From contig NZ_RQFO01000009.1 of assembly GCF_004770045.1 (NCBI RefSeq), forward strand, positions 1-64,000: a stretch of DNA of 64,000 nucleotides, given 5' to 3'. A program made the position numbers and the translations under genes. Every line of letters starts with the position of its first letter. The first letter of the stretch is position 1. Source of the stretch: Leptospira montravelensis (GTDB taxonomy: Bacteria; Spirochaetota; Leptospiria; Leptospirales; Leptospiraceae). Of this stretch, positions 7,204 through 16,161 are shown piece after piece. The notes beneath the pieces were generated by a model. That model saw only the letters and a program-made list of their open reading frames with translations. It did not search any database and was not told the origin of the DNA.

Positions 7204-9045
7204 ATGCGGTTGAAGACTGTCTATATTAGCAAATATAAAAATTTAAAAGATTTCACGATGAACTTTGAAGGGGATAGTTTTCTAGATATATTTGTTGGTA
7301 AAAATGGAAGCGGGAAATCAAACTTATTTGAAGCTCTTATTGAGATATTCAGACATTTGTATGAGTTTGATAGCAGAAATATTCAAATTGATTTCGATTA
7401 TTTAATTCATTATGAAATTGAATCAGCCCCGATCGTTATATCTTGGACAGACAATAAACTGCGAATTAACGAAGTTGTCAGGAAATCCATTGGAAGGACA
7501 CCGATACCAGATAATCTCTTAATTTATTATTCAGGTCACAATGCAAAAGTTTCAGATCTTGTGCTTCATTATGAAGAATTATTTAAAAAAAGAATAAAAA
7601 AAGCATCAACTGATGAATCTAGTAAATTCAAAGGAATAAATAAAGGTTACAAAAATCTTCTTCTTTCGTTGATAATGATACAAGCCGAGGAAAATAAAGC
7701 TAGAAAATTCATTATCAGACAACTTGGGATTCGAAATATCAGTTCAGAACTAAAATTGAAACTAAGAAGACCATTCTATGCTAACAAGAAAACCATCATC
7801 GATCCGGGTGATTCTGAAACTCACTACTGGGGAGCAAAAGGTATTACGAAGTCTTTTTTAGATCGGCTACTAACTTGCAAGGCAGAAGGGTCAACGCACA
7901 AAGATGGGTATCAGGAGAAAGAAGATATTTATATATTTTATCTTGATATTAAGAAAATAAGGAAAGAATTCAAGTCTGATTCATCACAACAATTGTTTCG
8001 TGAATTCGATAATTTGAAAACTATAGAAATGCTTGAGAATATTTCCGTCGATATTCATCTCTCTGATGGAACACAAGCTGATGTTGAACATTTTAGTGAT
8101 GGCCAATTTCAGTCGGTTTACATCTACTCCATTCTTGAATTATTTAAAGATCGAAATTGTATAATGCTACTAGATGAACCTGATTCTTTCCTACATCCTG
8201 AATGGCAATTTGAATTTTTAGGTAAACTCTTGGAAATTTCTGAACATCCAGTTAAAAATAACCATGTATTAATGAGCAGCCATAGTGCATCTACGATAGC
8301 GTTTTCTGGAATTGATTATATAAATTCATTAAGTATCGAGCAATCGAAAGTAGTCTCAAATAAAGTTCCAATCAAGGAAGTAATAAAATCATTGTCAGCC
8401 GGATTAATAAAATATTCTGAAGATGAAAGAATTTTAAGAATAGATAGAGCTTTGCGAATGACTGATAAATCAGTTTTGTTCGTTGAAGGACCAACAGATG
8501 TGTTAATATTGGAGACGGCCTATCAAAAGTTATATAATGAAGAAGATATGCCATTTCTCATTCAGGACGCTTTTGACCGAGGCTTCATAAAAATATTATT
8601 GTTGCGCTCTGAAATTTATGCCAACTATCAGAATAAAACTTTCTTTGGATTATTTGATTTTGATGAAGCTTATAATGATTGGCGTGAGTTACCTGGCGAT
8701 TTGGTTGAAGAAGAAATTTGTAATGGATTATGCAAAAAACTTAGAAACAGAGAAGCATTTGCGTTCTTATTACCTTTACCACAAAATGAATTGAAAAACC
8801 AAGTTTGGAATGATAACAATCCTGTCGATAAAGTAAAAGCTAATCCTTGTTTTAGCATAGAACATCTATTTTGGGGATTAACGGAAACGAACTGTTATTT
8901 TAAGGAAAATAATAGAAATTTAGAAAAGGAATTCATATTTAAGGGAGATAAAATACATTTCGCAAAAGAGATTGTTCCTAATTTGCCAGGAGAGGCATTT
9001 AAGCCACTTCGGCCCATGTTTGACTTTATCCGAGGCAAATTGTAA
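7204..9045 (+). CDS. ABC-type ATPase with C-terminal TOPRIM-like region (OLD/PARIS-like)
   Basis: This 613-residue protein is a predicted defence ATPase-nuclease. It has Walker A GKNGSGKS (32-39), a signature-like FSDGQFQ (297-303), Walker B IMLLDEPD (320-327) and an H-loop SSHS (358-361). The C-terminal part has VEGPTD (427-432) and LFDFDEAYND (483-492), which fit the E and D-x-D motifs of a TOPRIM domain. This layout recalls OLD-family proteins and fused forms of PARIS (AriA ATPase with AriB DUF4435). Which of these it belongs to cannot be settled by eye. It starts 4 bases after hsdS stops, so it is probably cotranscribed, and it sits between two copies of the hsdS tail. Confidence 0.85.
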   Translation: MRLKTVYISKYKNLKDFTMNFEGDSFLDIFVGKNGSGKSNLFEALIEIFRHLYEFDSRNIQIDFDYLIHYEIESAPIVISWTDNKLRINEVVRKSIGRTPIPDNLLIYYSGHNAKVSDLVLHYEELFKKRIKKASTDESSKFKGINKGYKNLLLSLIMIQAEENKARKFIIRQLGIRNISSELKLKLRRPFYANKKTIIDPGDSETHYWGAKGITKSFLDRLLTCKAEGSTHKDGYQEKEDIYIFYLDIKKIRKEFKSDSSQQLFREFDNLKTIEMLENISVDIHLSDGTQADVEHFSDGQFQSVYIYSILELFKDRNCIMLLDEPDSFLHPEWQFEFLGKLLEISEHPVKNNHVLMSSHSASTIAFSGIDYINSLSIEQSKVVSNKVPIKEVIKSLSAGLIKYSEDERILRIDRALRMTDKSVLFVEGPTDVLILETAYQKLYNEEDMPFLIQDAFDRGFIKILLLRSEIYANYQNKTFFGLFDFDEAYNDWRELPGDLVEEEICNGLCKKLRNREAFAFLLPLPQNELKNQVWNDNNPVDKVKANPCFSIEHLFWGLTETNCYFKENNRNLEKEFIFKGDKIHFAKEIVPNLPGEAFKPLRPMFDFIRGKL

Positions 9046-9163
9046 ATAGATTAGTCACGATTTCGTTTGAGAAAGCGCCATACTATATTTTAATTCCAGA
9101 TAAAGTATTTTATTAAACCTACTTTGGATTTTTGACTTTTGATAAAGAATTTCTAACGTTGAA

Positions 9164-9382
9164 TTGAGGATTACCCAAAATGATGATAAAATAATCCAGT
9201 CGTTAATTACCGGAGCTTTATTTATACAAGTTTGGCAGCTTTGCTTTGTGAAAATAAAAAAAGCCGATAAAGCATTAGTCGGAGGAATTAGTGGAATCAT
9301 TATCGCTGCATTGCTTGCTTCGTATAAATCGAGGAGAGATTTTGGAAGGGATGGTGCGGGTGTGAGGAATTGGATGAAATGA
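9164..9382 (+). pseudogene. Truncated small glycine-rich protein gene joined to an hsdS tail
   Basis: From a TTG at 9164 the frame encodes about 55 residues clearly related to the intact protein at 10264-10563. Both have an acidic start (QNDDKII versus REDEETL), a G-rich central segment and a following ASYKSRRD versus ASVKASERA. After about position 9330 the sequence changes to the hsdS tail repeat, read here in another frame, so the C-terminal half is missing. This is best read as a broken paralogue. The breakpoint coincides with the duplicated hsdS end. Confidence 0.6.
9331..9365 (+). repeat. hsdS 3' tail, right copy
   Basis: This is the right-hand copy of the repeat at 7162-7199. In the original hsdS frame it reads EILEGMVRV then TGA at 9363-9365. 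No hsdS body precedes it, so it is a scar. The DUF2971 gene starts 13 bases after the stop and uses the GAGGA inside this scar as its ribosome site. Confidence 0.8.
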
Positions 9383-10182
9383 CTCATTTTTTGGATCAAT
9401 TCGATCACGGAGAAAACTCTCAATATTTATTTCATTATTGTAAACTCGATCAAAGAAAGTTTGATTCGATTCTAAAATCTCAAATTTATTTGGATGATGT
9501 TAGAAATTTCAACGATCCATATGAATTGCATTATTTACATACTGCCGATTCAGATGATTGGGCAGAACAAGCAAAAGATTATTGCAAAGAGAATGATCTA
9601 CCTTACGATCAGGATACATTTCAAAAATTTATAGATAGAATAAGTTCTGATCCAGTTGAAAGGGAAACTGCAATGATCCGAATGGCAGAAAACTATTCCG
9701 TTTGCTGCTTCTCTCGTGAACTATTAAATCCTATTATGTGGGCTCATTATGCTGACAATCATAAAGGCATCTGTTTGATTTATGGATTTGATCTGGGAAT
9801 TGGAGAAGGAAATCTCGTAGGGATACCTGACCTCGATGGGAAACAAATCTCTATGTTTCTCGATGATGTTAGTTATCAGGATACTTTTCCTGTATTTTCC
9901 GCAAAGAAAGATCCGAATACTGAAATGAAGAATAGAAAGATTCTATCAACAAAGGGAAAAGTGTGGGAGTATGAGAAGGAAGTAAGAATCGTTTCCAAGC
10001 GAAGACCCGGGTTAGTGTCTATAAAAGAAAAATCGTTGAAAGGAATTTGTTTTGGATTGCGATTCCCAAAATTATCAATTGAAATGTATGTTTCCTTTTT
10101 ACAAAAGAGATTCAGTTGGCTTAAGTTTTATCAAATTGAAAAGGAGATTAAGACATACGAAATTAAAGTATTTCAACTTTAG
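9379..10182 (+). CDS. DUF2971 family protein
   Basis: The protein carries the N-terminal pattern of DUF2971: FHYCKL near the start, then a short strand and NFNDPYE. A further conserved segment is CCFSRELLNPIMWAHYAD in the middle. The biochemical function of the family is not established, though members are often found near restriction and other defence genes. The ATG at 9379 is chosen over an upstream in-frame TTG at 9370 because GAGGA lies 10 bases before it. About 267 residues. It lies right after the hsdS scar and is followed by a small glycine-rich gene, echoing the layout of the ATPase gene before it. Confidence 0.75.
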   Translation: MTHFLDQFDHGENSQYLFHYCKLDQRKFDSILKSQIYLDDVRNFNDPYELHYLHTADSDDWAEQAKDYCKENDLPYDQDTFQKFIDRISSDPVERETAMIRMAENYSVCCFSRELLNPIMWAHYADNHKGICLIYGFDLGIGEGNLVGIPDLDGKQISMFLDDVSYQDTFPVFSAKKDPNTEMKNRKILSTKGKVWEYEKEVRIVSKRRPGLVSIKEKSLKGICFGLRFPKLSIEMYVSFLQKRFSWLKFYQIEKEIKTYEIKVFQL

Positions 10183-10263
10183 AAAGAATTCTGTCAGGAA
10201 GTGTGCCTCAAATTTCATTTCTCTTTGGTTGACAAAACAATTGATGCTCCTTACGATAAAACT

Positions 10264-10563
10264 ATGAACCGGGAAGATGAGGAAACCTTAAACAATTTGA
10301 TCAAAGGTGGACTCCTCGGCGCAGGTTTGACGGCACTCCTCAAAAGACAGGTTGACGGCGAAGATATCGCAGTGGGAGCCCTTCTCGGTGCCGCAATCCT
10401 GGCTTCGGTTAAGGCATCGGAACGAGCAAAAGAAACAAAGATTCCTCTTTTAGTGCAAGAGGGAGATTCGCTTTATTGGAAACATCCTGATGGTCACAAA
10501 GAATTCTTCAAAGAATTGCCGAATGACTCAAAAAGTTTACCTACGAAGTTTAAACTTTCTTAG
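10264..10563 (+). CDS. Small glycine-rich (glycine-zipper-like) protein
   Basis: This 99-residue protein starts with an acidic stretch (MNREDEETLNN). It then has two short hydrophobic glycine/alanine-rich segments (GGLLGAGLTALL and GALLGAAILASV) that could form a glycine-zipper hairpin or insert into membrane, and a soluble tail. A frame extends upstream to GTG at 10201, but the ATG at 10264 fits the related broken copy at 9164. Its stop at 10563 directly abuts the ATG of the zeta-like pseudogene. I do not recognise a characterised function. Its repeated position behind accessory genes suggests an associated role. Confidence 0.65.
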   Translation: MNREDEETLNNLIKGGLLGAGLTALLKRQVDGEDIAVGALLGAAILASVKASERAKETKIPLLVQEGDSLYWKHPDGHKEFFKELPNDSKSLPTKFKLS

Positions 10564-10973
10564 ATGAGTAAAAAACGACTTCGTATTTTTGCTGATCCGA
10601 ATGGATCTGGAAAATCCACCTTTATTAATCAATTTGAAAGTTCTGATCCAAGATATAAACTTCTGGTTATTCGATTTATCTATATTTTTTTTGCACCGTC
10701 GATCTAGCTATTAATAAGAACAGAGTTGAAATCAGAGTGAAAGAAAAAGGGCATAACGTTCCTCCGGAAAAGATAGAAGAAAGATATTATCGTAGTTTAG
10801 AAAATTTAAAAGAAGCAATCCGATTATCAAATCGAGCATTTCTTTTTGATACTTCAAGTGCTACTTTTGATAAATTATTATTTGCAGAGGTAACGAATGG
10901 CGAAGAGGTCGAAGTATTTACTCGAGACGCTGTTCCAACCTGGTTTATTAAATATGTTGTGGATAAACAATAG
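10564..10973 (+). pseudogene. Deleted zeta-toxin-like kinase gene
   Basis: The first frame starts MSKKRLRIFADPNGSGKST, a P-loop typical of the zeta toxin / UDP-N-acetylglucosamine kinase-like family (usually AGPNGSGKST), and hits a stop near 10706-10708. A second frame, open from about 10711, encodes NKNRVEIRVKEKGHNVPPEK and ERYYRSLENLKEAI. These match the family's central RV..RV..GGH.VP..KI..RY.RSL motif and the C-terminal part. The region between is missing, so a deletion with frame change has destroyed the gene. The start codon abuts the preceding stop. Confidence 0.75.
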
Positions 10974-10978
10974 AATCC

Positions 10979-11073
10979 CGCGTTAGGGATCGACCGAGCG
11001 CCCTCGTCGAGGGAGAGCCCGACCCTTAAACTTTCAATCAATGATGCACAAACCCAATTGGGAGCGCCCAAAA
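10979..11073. repeat. Dispersed intergenic element, copy 1
   Basis: The element begins CGCGTTAGGGATCG and ends ATTGGGAGCGCCC. Inside is the hairpin CCCTC-GTC-GAGGG followed by GAGAGCCCGACCC. Copies at 19618-19735 and 41755-41876 share the ends and keep a hairpin in the same place, here with different stem sequence. It lies between the zeta-like pseudogene and the convergent hybrid kinase gene. Confidence 0.65.
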
Positions 11074-11082
11074 CTGTTGCTT

Positions 11083-13623
11083 TTAAAGGCCAGTTTTTCT
11101 CTCAATCAGCCATTCATATAATGCTTGTTCTATTTCTCTTTTTTGGAACGGTTTCGGCAAAAACGAAGACATTCCTGCGCGAATGCACTTGTCTTGATCA
11201 TCCTGGAAGGCATCCGCTGTAACTGCAATGATGATTGGTTTGGGAAAAATCCGTTCGTCTTTCAAAATCTCTTCTGATGCCCCGATACCATCCAAATTGG
11301 GCATATTGATGTCCATAAAAATCAGATGGAATTCGTTTGTTTGTGCCTTTGTTACCGCTTCCCTGCCGTCTTTCGCAACATCATGGCGGACTTTTAATTT
11401 TTTCAAAAAACTGGAAAGTAGAAATAGATTTGTAGGATCATCTTCCGCAATCAATATATTTGTGTTAGACGGTAATCTAGAGAGATCCACCGAATCTTCG
11501 GATCTTATGACTCTGGACATTTGGTTGGGAAGAAGTCTGAGTTCAATTTCAAAACAGGAACCGACAGGAAAATTCCTTTTAACTTTCAATTCTCCTCCCA
11601 TCACATCCATTAGTTTTTTAGAGATGGCGAGACCGAGTCCCGTTCCTCCATACTTACGGGAAATGCTTGAATCCAACTGTGTGAATCTTTGAAACAAGGA
11701 ACCCATTTTCTCTTCCGGGATTCCTATTCCTGTATCCGTTATCGATACTTTGTATTGAATCCTGTTTCCTACTTCTTCCTTTTTGGAAGAGAGAAGGATT
11801 TTGATTTCTCCAGATTCCGTAAATTTGACCGCATTGGAGATTAGATTAAATAACACTTGTTTGATTCTATTTTCGTCGCCATGAGCTAAAAATATAAAAT
11901 CTGGATCAAAGTTGACTTCAAATCGAACTTGTTTCTGTTCCGCTTGGTGCTTAAAAATCCCTTCCGCAAGTTCGAGCAGAATTTTCCAGGAAAAATCGGA
12001 TTCTAATAATTCTATTTTCCCCGCTTCCAGTTTGGAATAATCCAAAATGTCGTTCAATATAGTCAAAAGAGATTGTCCGCTGTCCTGAATCATTTTCAGA
12101 TATTGTGCTTGATCCGCCGAAACAATTGTCATTTTCAGAAGTTCCGTGATTCCCAAAATTCCATTCATGGGAGTTCTGATTTCGTGACTCATTGTTGCTA
12201 AAAATTGAGACTTTGCCTTGTTCGCAGTTTCTGCTAGTTGTTTGGCGGTCTCGTATTCTTCCGTGCGGAGCTTTACCTGCAATTCCAATTCGTATTTTTG
12301 GGATTCTTTCAGATTCAAGAGTTCCGTATGAGTTCTGTTTTTTTCTTCCAAAGTTTCACCGAGCTTTTGAACTAATTTTTCTTCCTCTTGCAATGCTTTA
12401 GTTATTTTTTTTGATAATAGAATCGCTTGGATGAAGATAAATAACAAAACCCCTAAATGGGAGAGATAACCTGTATGAATCAATCCGAAATTGAATAATA
12501 TATCGTTAAGTAGGGTAACCGCAGTAATGGCGTAGGCAATGAGCATAAGTCCCGCACCTTCCCTTTTTCTAATATAAGCTCTGATGAACAAAGGCACATA
12601 CAGTATTATTGCAATCATTGCAAAACCGAAGAGATACAATGCGTAATGTGTGAAAATGGAAACTGGCAAAAACAAAGTTAGTAAAAAACTAAAGAAAACC
12701 AACCTGAGAACTTTTGTGATTATTTTGGGGATGTCCTTCGGAAATAAAAGATCGTAGAGTGTTACCATGGAAATCCCAATCATATAAATCACTCCGAACA
12801 GCAGCCGGATATATGAATCAAAATCCAGATCGGGGAATAGATAATAAAACGTATGCGTTTCAAAATTCAATTGTCGAATTCCCATAATCATACAGAAAAA
12901 ACCGAACATCAGATATTCTTTGGAACGGAATCTTGACAGAAAAATAATCAGATGGTATAAGCCGATGATGATGATTGCAGAAGAACTCGCAATGTCCCGT
13001 ATAACAAGATTGAGATGCTGTTTTTCTATGGATTTCCATTCTCCGAAATAAAGAGGTTCCCAAAATCCATGATTTTCATGATTGAAGTTGGATACCCAAA
13101 CGACGATTGTCACTTCATCGGAAAGATAACCCAGATAGGACGTGCCTGGTTTCATGTCAGGCGTCATTGTTTCATAACTTTCTCCCGTTTGTCCCACTTT
13201 TACCACAGAACGGGAGTTAACGAATATTTCAAAAGCGGACAAAATTTCAGTCCAAAACAATCCGTAGGTTATTTCCCGTTTTGGAAGTTTGAGTTTGAGT
13301 CTGTAGGTTCCCTTTCCAAAAATCGGAAGGTTTTTTCCGTTTATTTTGTAGAATTTCCAAAAAGAGGGAACCGGAAAATAACCTTGGCATTTTTTTTTCC
13401 ATACGGACTCATCCGATTCGGGAGGAATCAATTCATCCCAACAAAATTCCCAATCTCCTTTCAAATTGATCACAGTTAGTTTTGGTTCCCATGCGGAAAG
13501 ATCCATAAATCCGGATTTTATATCGGGGAGGGGAGAAGTTGCGATTTTACAAAAAGAAAAAGATATAAAAACTACAAGTAGAGGTAAAATTTTTTTTTTA
13601 AAAAAAGAAAGCGAAATTACCAT
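11083..13623 (-). CDS. 7TM-DISM hybrid histidine kinase with receiver domain
   Basis: This 846-residue membrane sensor begins with a signal sequence (lipobox-like SFSFC, Cys near 25). It continues with a jelly-roll-like extracellular domain with the GDWEFCWDEL pattern (about 50-200), then seven membrane helices (about 205-405) and a coiled coil. The kinase core has SHEIRTPMNG with phospho-acceptor H480, then NLISNAVKFT, DTGIGIPEE and GGTGLGLAISKKL. The C-terminal receiver has acidic EDD near 730, phospho-acceptor D771 and the KPF motif. It probably senses a periplasmic ligand and passes phosphate internally or onward. No dedicated response regulator gene is adjacent. Confidence 0.9.
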   Translation of the reverse strand: MVISLSFFKKKILPLLVVFISFSFCKIATSPLPDIKSGFMDLSAWEPKLTVINLKGDWEFCWDELIPPESDESVWKKKCQGYFPVPSFWKFYKINGKNLPIFGKGTYRLKLKLPKREITYGLFWTEILSAFEIFVNSRSVVKVGQTGESYETMTPDMKPGTSYLGYLSDEVTIVVWVSNFNHENHGFWEPLYFGEWKSIEKQHLNLVIRDIASSSAIIIIGLYHLIIFLSRFRSKEYLMFGFFCMIMGIRQLNFETHTFYYLFPDLDFDSYIRLLFGVIYMIGISMVTLYDLLFPKDIPKIITKVLRLVFFSFLLTLFLPVSIFTHYALYLFGFAMIAIILYVPLFIRAYIRKREGAGLMLIAYAITAVTLLNDILFNFGLIHTGYLSHLGVLLFIFIQAILLSKKITKALQEEEKLVQKLGETLEEKNRTHTELLNLKESQKYELELQVKLRTEEYETAKQLAETANKAKSQFLATMSHEIRTPMNGILGITELLKMTIVSADQAQYLKMIQDSGQSLLTILNDILDYSKLEAGKIELLESDFSWKILLELAEGIFKHQAEQKQVRFEVNFDPDFIFLAHGDENRIKQVLFNLISNAVKFTESGEIKILLSSKKEEVGNRIQYKVSITDTGIGIPEEKMGSLFQRFTQLDSSISRKYGGTGLGLAISKKLMDVMGGELKVKRNFPVGSCFEIELRLLPNQMSRVIRSEDSVDLSRLPSNTNILIAEDDPTNLFLLSSFLKKLKVRHDVAKDGREAVTKAQTNEFHLIFMDINMPNLDGIGASEEILKDERIFPKPIIIAVTADAFQDDQDKCIRAGMSSFLPKPFQKREIEQALYEWLIERKTGL

Positions 13624-13845
13624 AAAACTACCCTTAGGCGAGAGAGAAGTAGAACATTTGATTCAACTGAAAAAATTCGCTTGAATTGAAGCTTCGTATA
13701 TCTGATTCCGAGAGCAATCTATTTATTTTATACTCTAAAAAGCAAACGAATCTGACAAACGCCAACCGCAAATTGAAATTAACTTTGTTTGTTTCAAAAG
13801 TGAAGCCAATCTATTGTGCAATGCGATAGATGGAATCGCTTTCTT

Positions 13846-14550
13846 CTATGCGGAGCAACGGTCGGGTGAATCTTGAAATGGATAGTCAAAGCCGTCGATT
13901 TCGAGTCTATCTTTGTTCCAACGGGCTTGTCTTTTTTTGGTTTGGTTGGGAAGTGAGGATGGGAGTTTTTGAAATTCTAATTGAATGACTTTTTCGGAAA
14001 TCCATTGATACTTTCCTCTATACTTTGGTTTTTCCATTGCACCGTCACTTTCCCGAAATTCAACCAAAGAGAGTTCAAAGGAACCATTGGAATCAAACTT
14101 GATTTCCGAGATTGACCCATAAGCACCTGGACTTGGACCAAACCAAATCATATTTGTAAAAATTTCTTTGGGACTTAAACCTGCAATTTCATTAAATCGA
14201 TATGTATTCCGATGTAAGGAAAGATCTTTATCTTTTAGCATCAAACTTTTGTAAGTTTTTTTATATGTGACTGCCTGATGCAATAACTGAAACACGTCTT
14301 GTTCTTCTGTCAAATTCTCACATTGACTGAGTAGAATGGTGTAAACGCAGGCCAAGTTATAGTTTGCGTATGGGTCATTCGGATTTTTCTTTAAACTTTC
14401 TTTAAACCACATTTCTGCTTGAGACCAATTTTTCTGGTAAAAGGCATCAATTCCTTTTTGGTTAGTTACAGATAATGGTTCTGCATTTAGCGAAAATCCA
14501 AATCCAATCAAAAGAAAAAGTGTGAATAAATAAGTTCTAATGGGAGTCAT
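13846..14550 (-). CDS. Exported TPR-containing protein
   Basis: The N-terminus is a standard signal peptide (about residues 1-23, ending SLNA). Residues about 33-72 form a tetratricopeptide-like unit with KNWSQAEMWFKESLKKNPND and a following ANYNLACVY. The rest, to residue 234, has no recognised family and is beta-rich. It is probably a periplasmic or envelope protein acting through protein contacts. It is a single gene transcribed leftward, with a spacer of about 160 bases before the hybrid kinase. Confidence 0.6.
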   Translation of the reverse strand: MTPIRTYLFTLFLLIGFGFSLNAEPLSVTNQKGIDAFYQKNWSQAEMWFKESLKKNPNDPYANYNLACVYTILLSQCENLTEEQDVFQLLHQAVTYKKTYKSLMLKDKDLSLHRNTYRFNEIAGLSPKEIFTNMIWFGPSPGAYGSISEIKFDSNGSFELSLVEFRESDGAMEKPKYRGKYQWISEKVIQLEFQKLPSSLPNQTKKRQARWNKDRLEIDGFDYPFQDSPDRCSA

Positions 14551-14784
14551 TTGCTTTCGTATCTACAATGTACGATTTAGATCGAATCTCTTTGATTCGC
14601 AAGTGGAATTTTTATTGGGAAAAACGAGTGGGCCAAGGCATAGAAGTTGTGACCCGTATGATTAGAAAATCGAAAGCTTTCTTCGTGATTCGGTCACCCA
14701 TTACAATCTATGAAGAGGATCTGGCATAAAGGACACAGTTGAATGATCAGTTGTTTATTTCTATGGGTGGAAAATAAATCCCCC

Positions 14785-15516
14785 TCAATCCAAACCCTTT
14801 TTCCCATCTGCCCAGTAGGCTCGAACCTTTAGTTTGTTAGTTGGAATTCCCGAATTCTTCAAATAAGCTCTGACTTGTTGGATCGAACTGGCACGACCGG
14901 TAAGAAAAATCTTTGCGTCGGGAATATTTGAAATCAGATCAAACATTTCCTTTGCAATTGTTTGAAGATGCGATCCTTCAGGGGATCGTTCGATCATTCT
15001 ATGCCCTGTTAGTCCCAGATGGCCTAGAGCTTCTTTCCCTTCTGCAAGCGAATTCAATTCGAGGAATGAATAAGATTTCTTTTTTATGTTGTTTTGCAAA
15101 ACCTTCGCGATACCAAAGGAAGTCTCATCACCGAAAAGGATTGCATCTTCTTCAATGTTAGAAAAATCCAAAGACAGGCGAGGGCCGAAAACTTCACAAG
15201 GGTCGCCTACTTTTAAGGAATGGATCCAAGTGGATGCTGGGCCATCATTTCGCTTGTAAGCGAGGAATGAAAGTTTGCCTTCGTTTTTATCAACGATGAT
15301 GGGAGTGTAAGTGCGGTAGGTTAGATTTCCCACATTGACTTGCACCTTACTTCCTGGGTTCCAATTGGCTTCTTTTAACTTTGTTCCAGTCATTTCGATG
15401 AGAACGAAACTTTCTGCTAGCTGTTCTATTCTTGAAACTTTGGTCTGTGTGAGAAAAATACTAAAGACTGATTTGATACTACGTTTGAAAAATGAATTTG
15501 CTTCCGACATGGACAT
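14785..15516 (-). CDS. Siderophore-interacting (SIP/ViuB-like) FAD-binding oxidoreductase
   Basis: The protein resembles ferric-chelate reductases of the siderophore-interacting family, which release iron from imported siderophores in the cytoplasm using FAD and NAD(P)H. The flavin-binding RTYTP is at residues 68-72, GPASTW at 92-97 and the nucleotide-domain LFGDETSFG at about 127-135. At 243 residues it is of normal family length. It stands alone, with no siderophore uptake genes nearby. The alternative, a general FNR-like reductase, is less likely given the motif set. Confidence 0.85.
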   Translation of the reverse strand: MSMSEANSFFKRSIKSVFSIFLTQTKVSRIEQLAESFVLIEMTGTKLKEANWNPGSKVQVNVGNLTYRTYTPIIVDKNEGKLSFLAYKRNDGPASTWIHSLKVGDPCEVFGPRLSLDFSNIEEDAILFGDETSFGIAKVLQNNIKKKSYSFLELNSLAEGKEALGHLGLTGHRMIERSPEGSHLQTIAKEMFDLISNIPDAKIFLTGRASSIQQVRAYLKNSGIPTNKLKVRAYWADGKKGLD

Positions 15517-15786
15517 CTTCCTTTAGGAAATAAAGTTTGTTAAAAAGTGGTTCTACTTCTCCTTTAGACCTATCGGATTGGTGTAAAGTTCAAAATAAGA
15601 AATTAAAATGATGACTCGATCGAAGTGGAATTTTAATTCTATTATTAAATCAAATATAGGCGGCTTAATCTTTCCATATTTGAGAGAGAATCAGTTGGAA
15701 AAAAAGTAGTTTTTTATTGCATAAAAAATTCAATTTATATAAGCCAATGATATGTCAGTATATGTTAAAAATACCTTAGTTTTTAA

Positions 15787-15969
15787 CTAATCTCTCAAAT
15801 CATAGGAACTCTTAACTTTTCCAAACTTAACATCGTCTGCAATGTTTTTGAGGAAGTCTCGAAAATTTCTATTTTCTTCCACCAACATCCTTACCTTAAA
15901 AACAGAAACGATTCGATCAATAGTTTCACCCCAACCAGACAGTGCAAAACGAGTCGGTCGTTTGCTCAC
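15787..15969 (-). CDS. Small hypothetical protein, possibly a gene remnant
   Basis: This is a 60-residue frame from a GTG at 15969. It is basic at the N-terminus, with a plausible helical centre (about 17-45), and ends SSYDLRD. I do not recognise it. No ribosome site is evident and the surrounding DNA is poor in open frames, so it may be the end of a decayed gene rather than a real small protein. Confidence 0.25.
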   Translation of the reverse strand: MSKRPTRFALSGWGETIDRIVSVFKVRMLVEENRNFRDFLKNIADDVKFGKVKSSYDLRD

Positions 15970-16161
15970 TTGCTGAAATGGTGAGATTGGGCCACATGGA
16001 GATGATTTTTTAAGAAATGGTTTCGTAAACGGTGTTATGTGATCACTGATCCCATTCCACGATATTAATTTTGTATAAATTTTTAGTTTAAAAAAGATTG
16101 AAGAAGGAGACTTGGTTCTCCAAATTCAAAGCAACCGAAGCTGTCGGAATAGAATCATCAC

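Noticed and set aside
9055..9423. 122-residue minus-strand frame over the hsdS tail scar
   Set aside because: It runs antisense to the small gene remnant, the repeat and the DUF2971 start, with no coding signs of its own.
10979..11073. Integron attC site, suggested by GCGTTAGGG at the start of the element
   Set aside because: The right end lacks the complementary CTAAC core, and no integrase or gene-cassette array is present.
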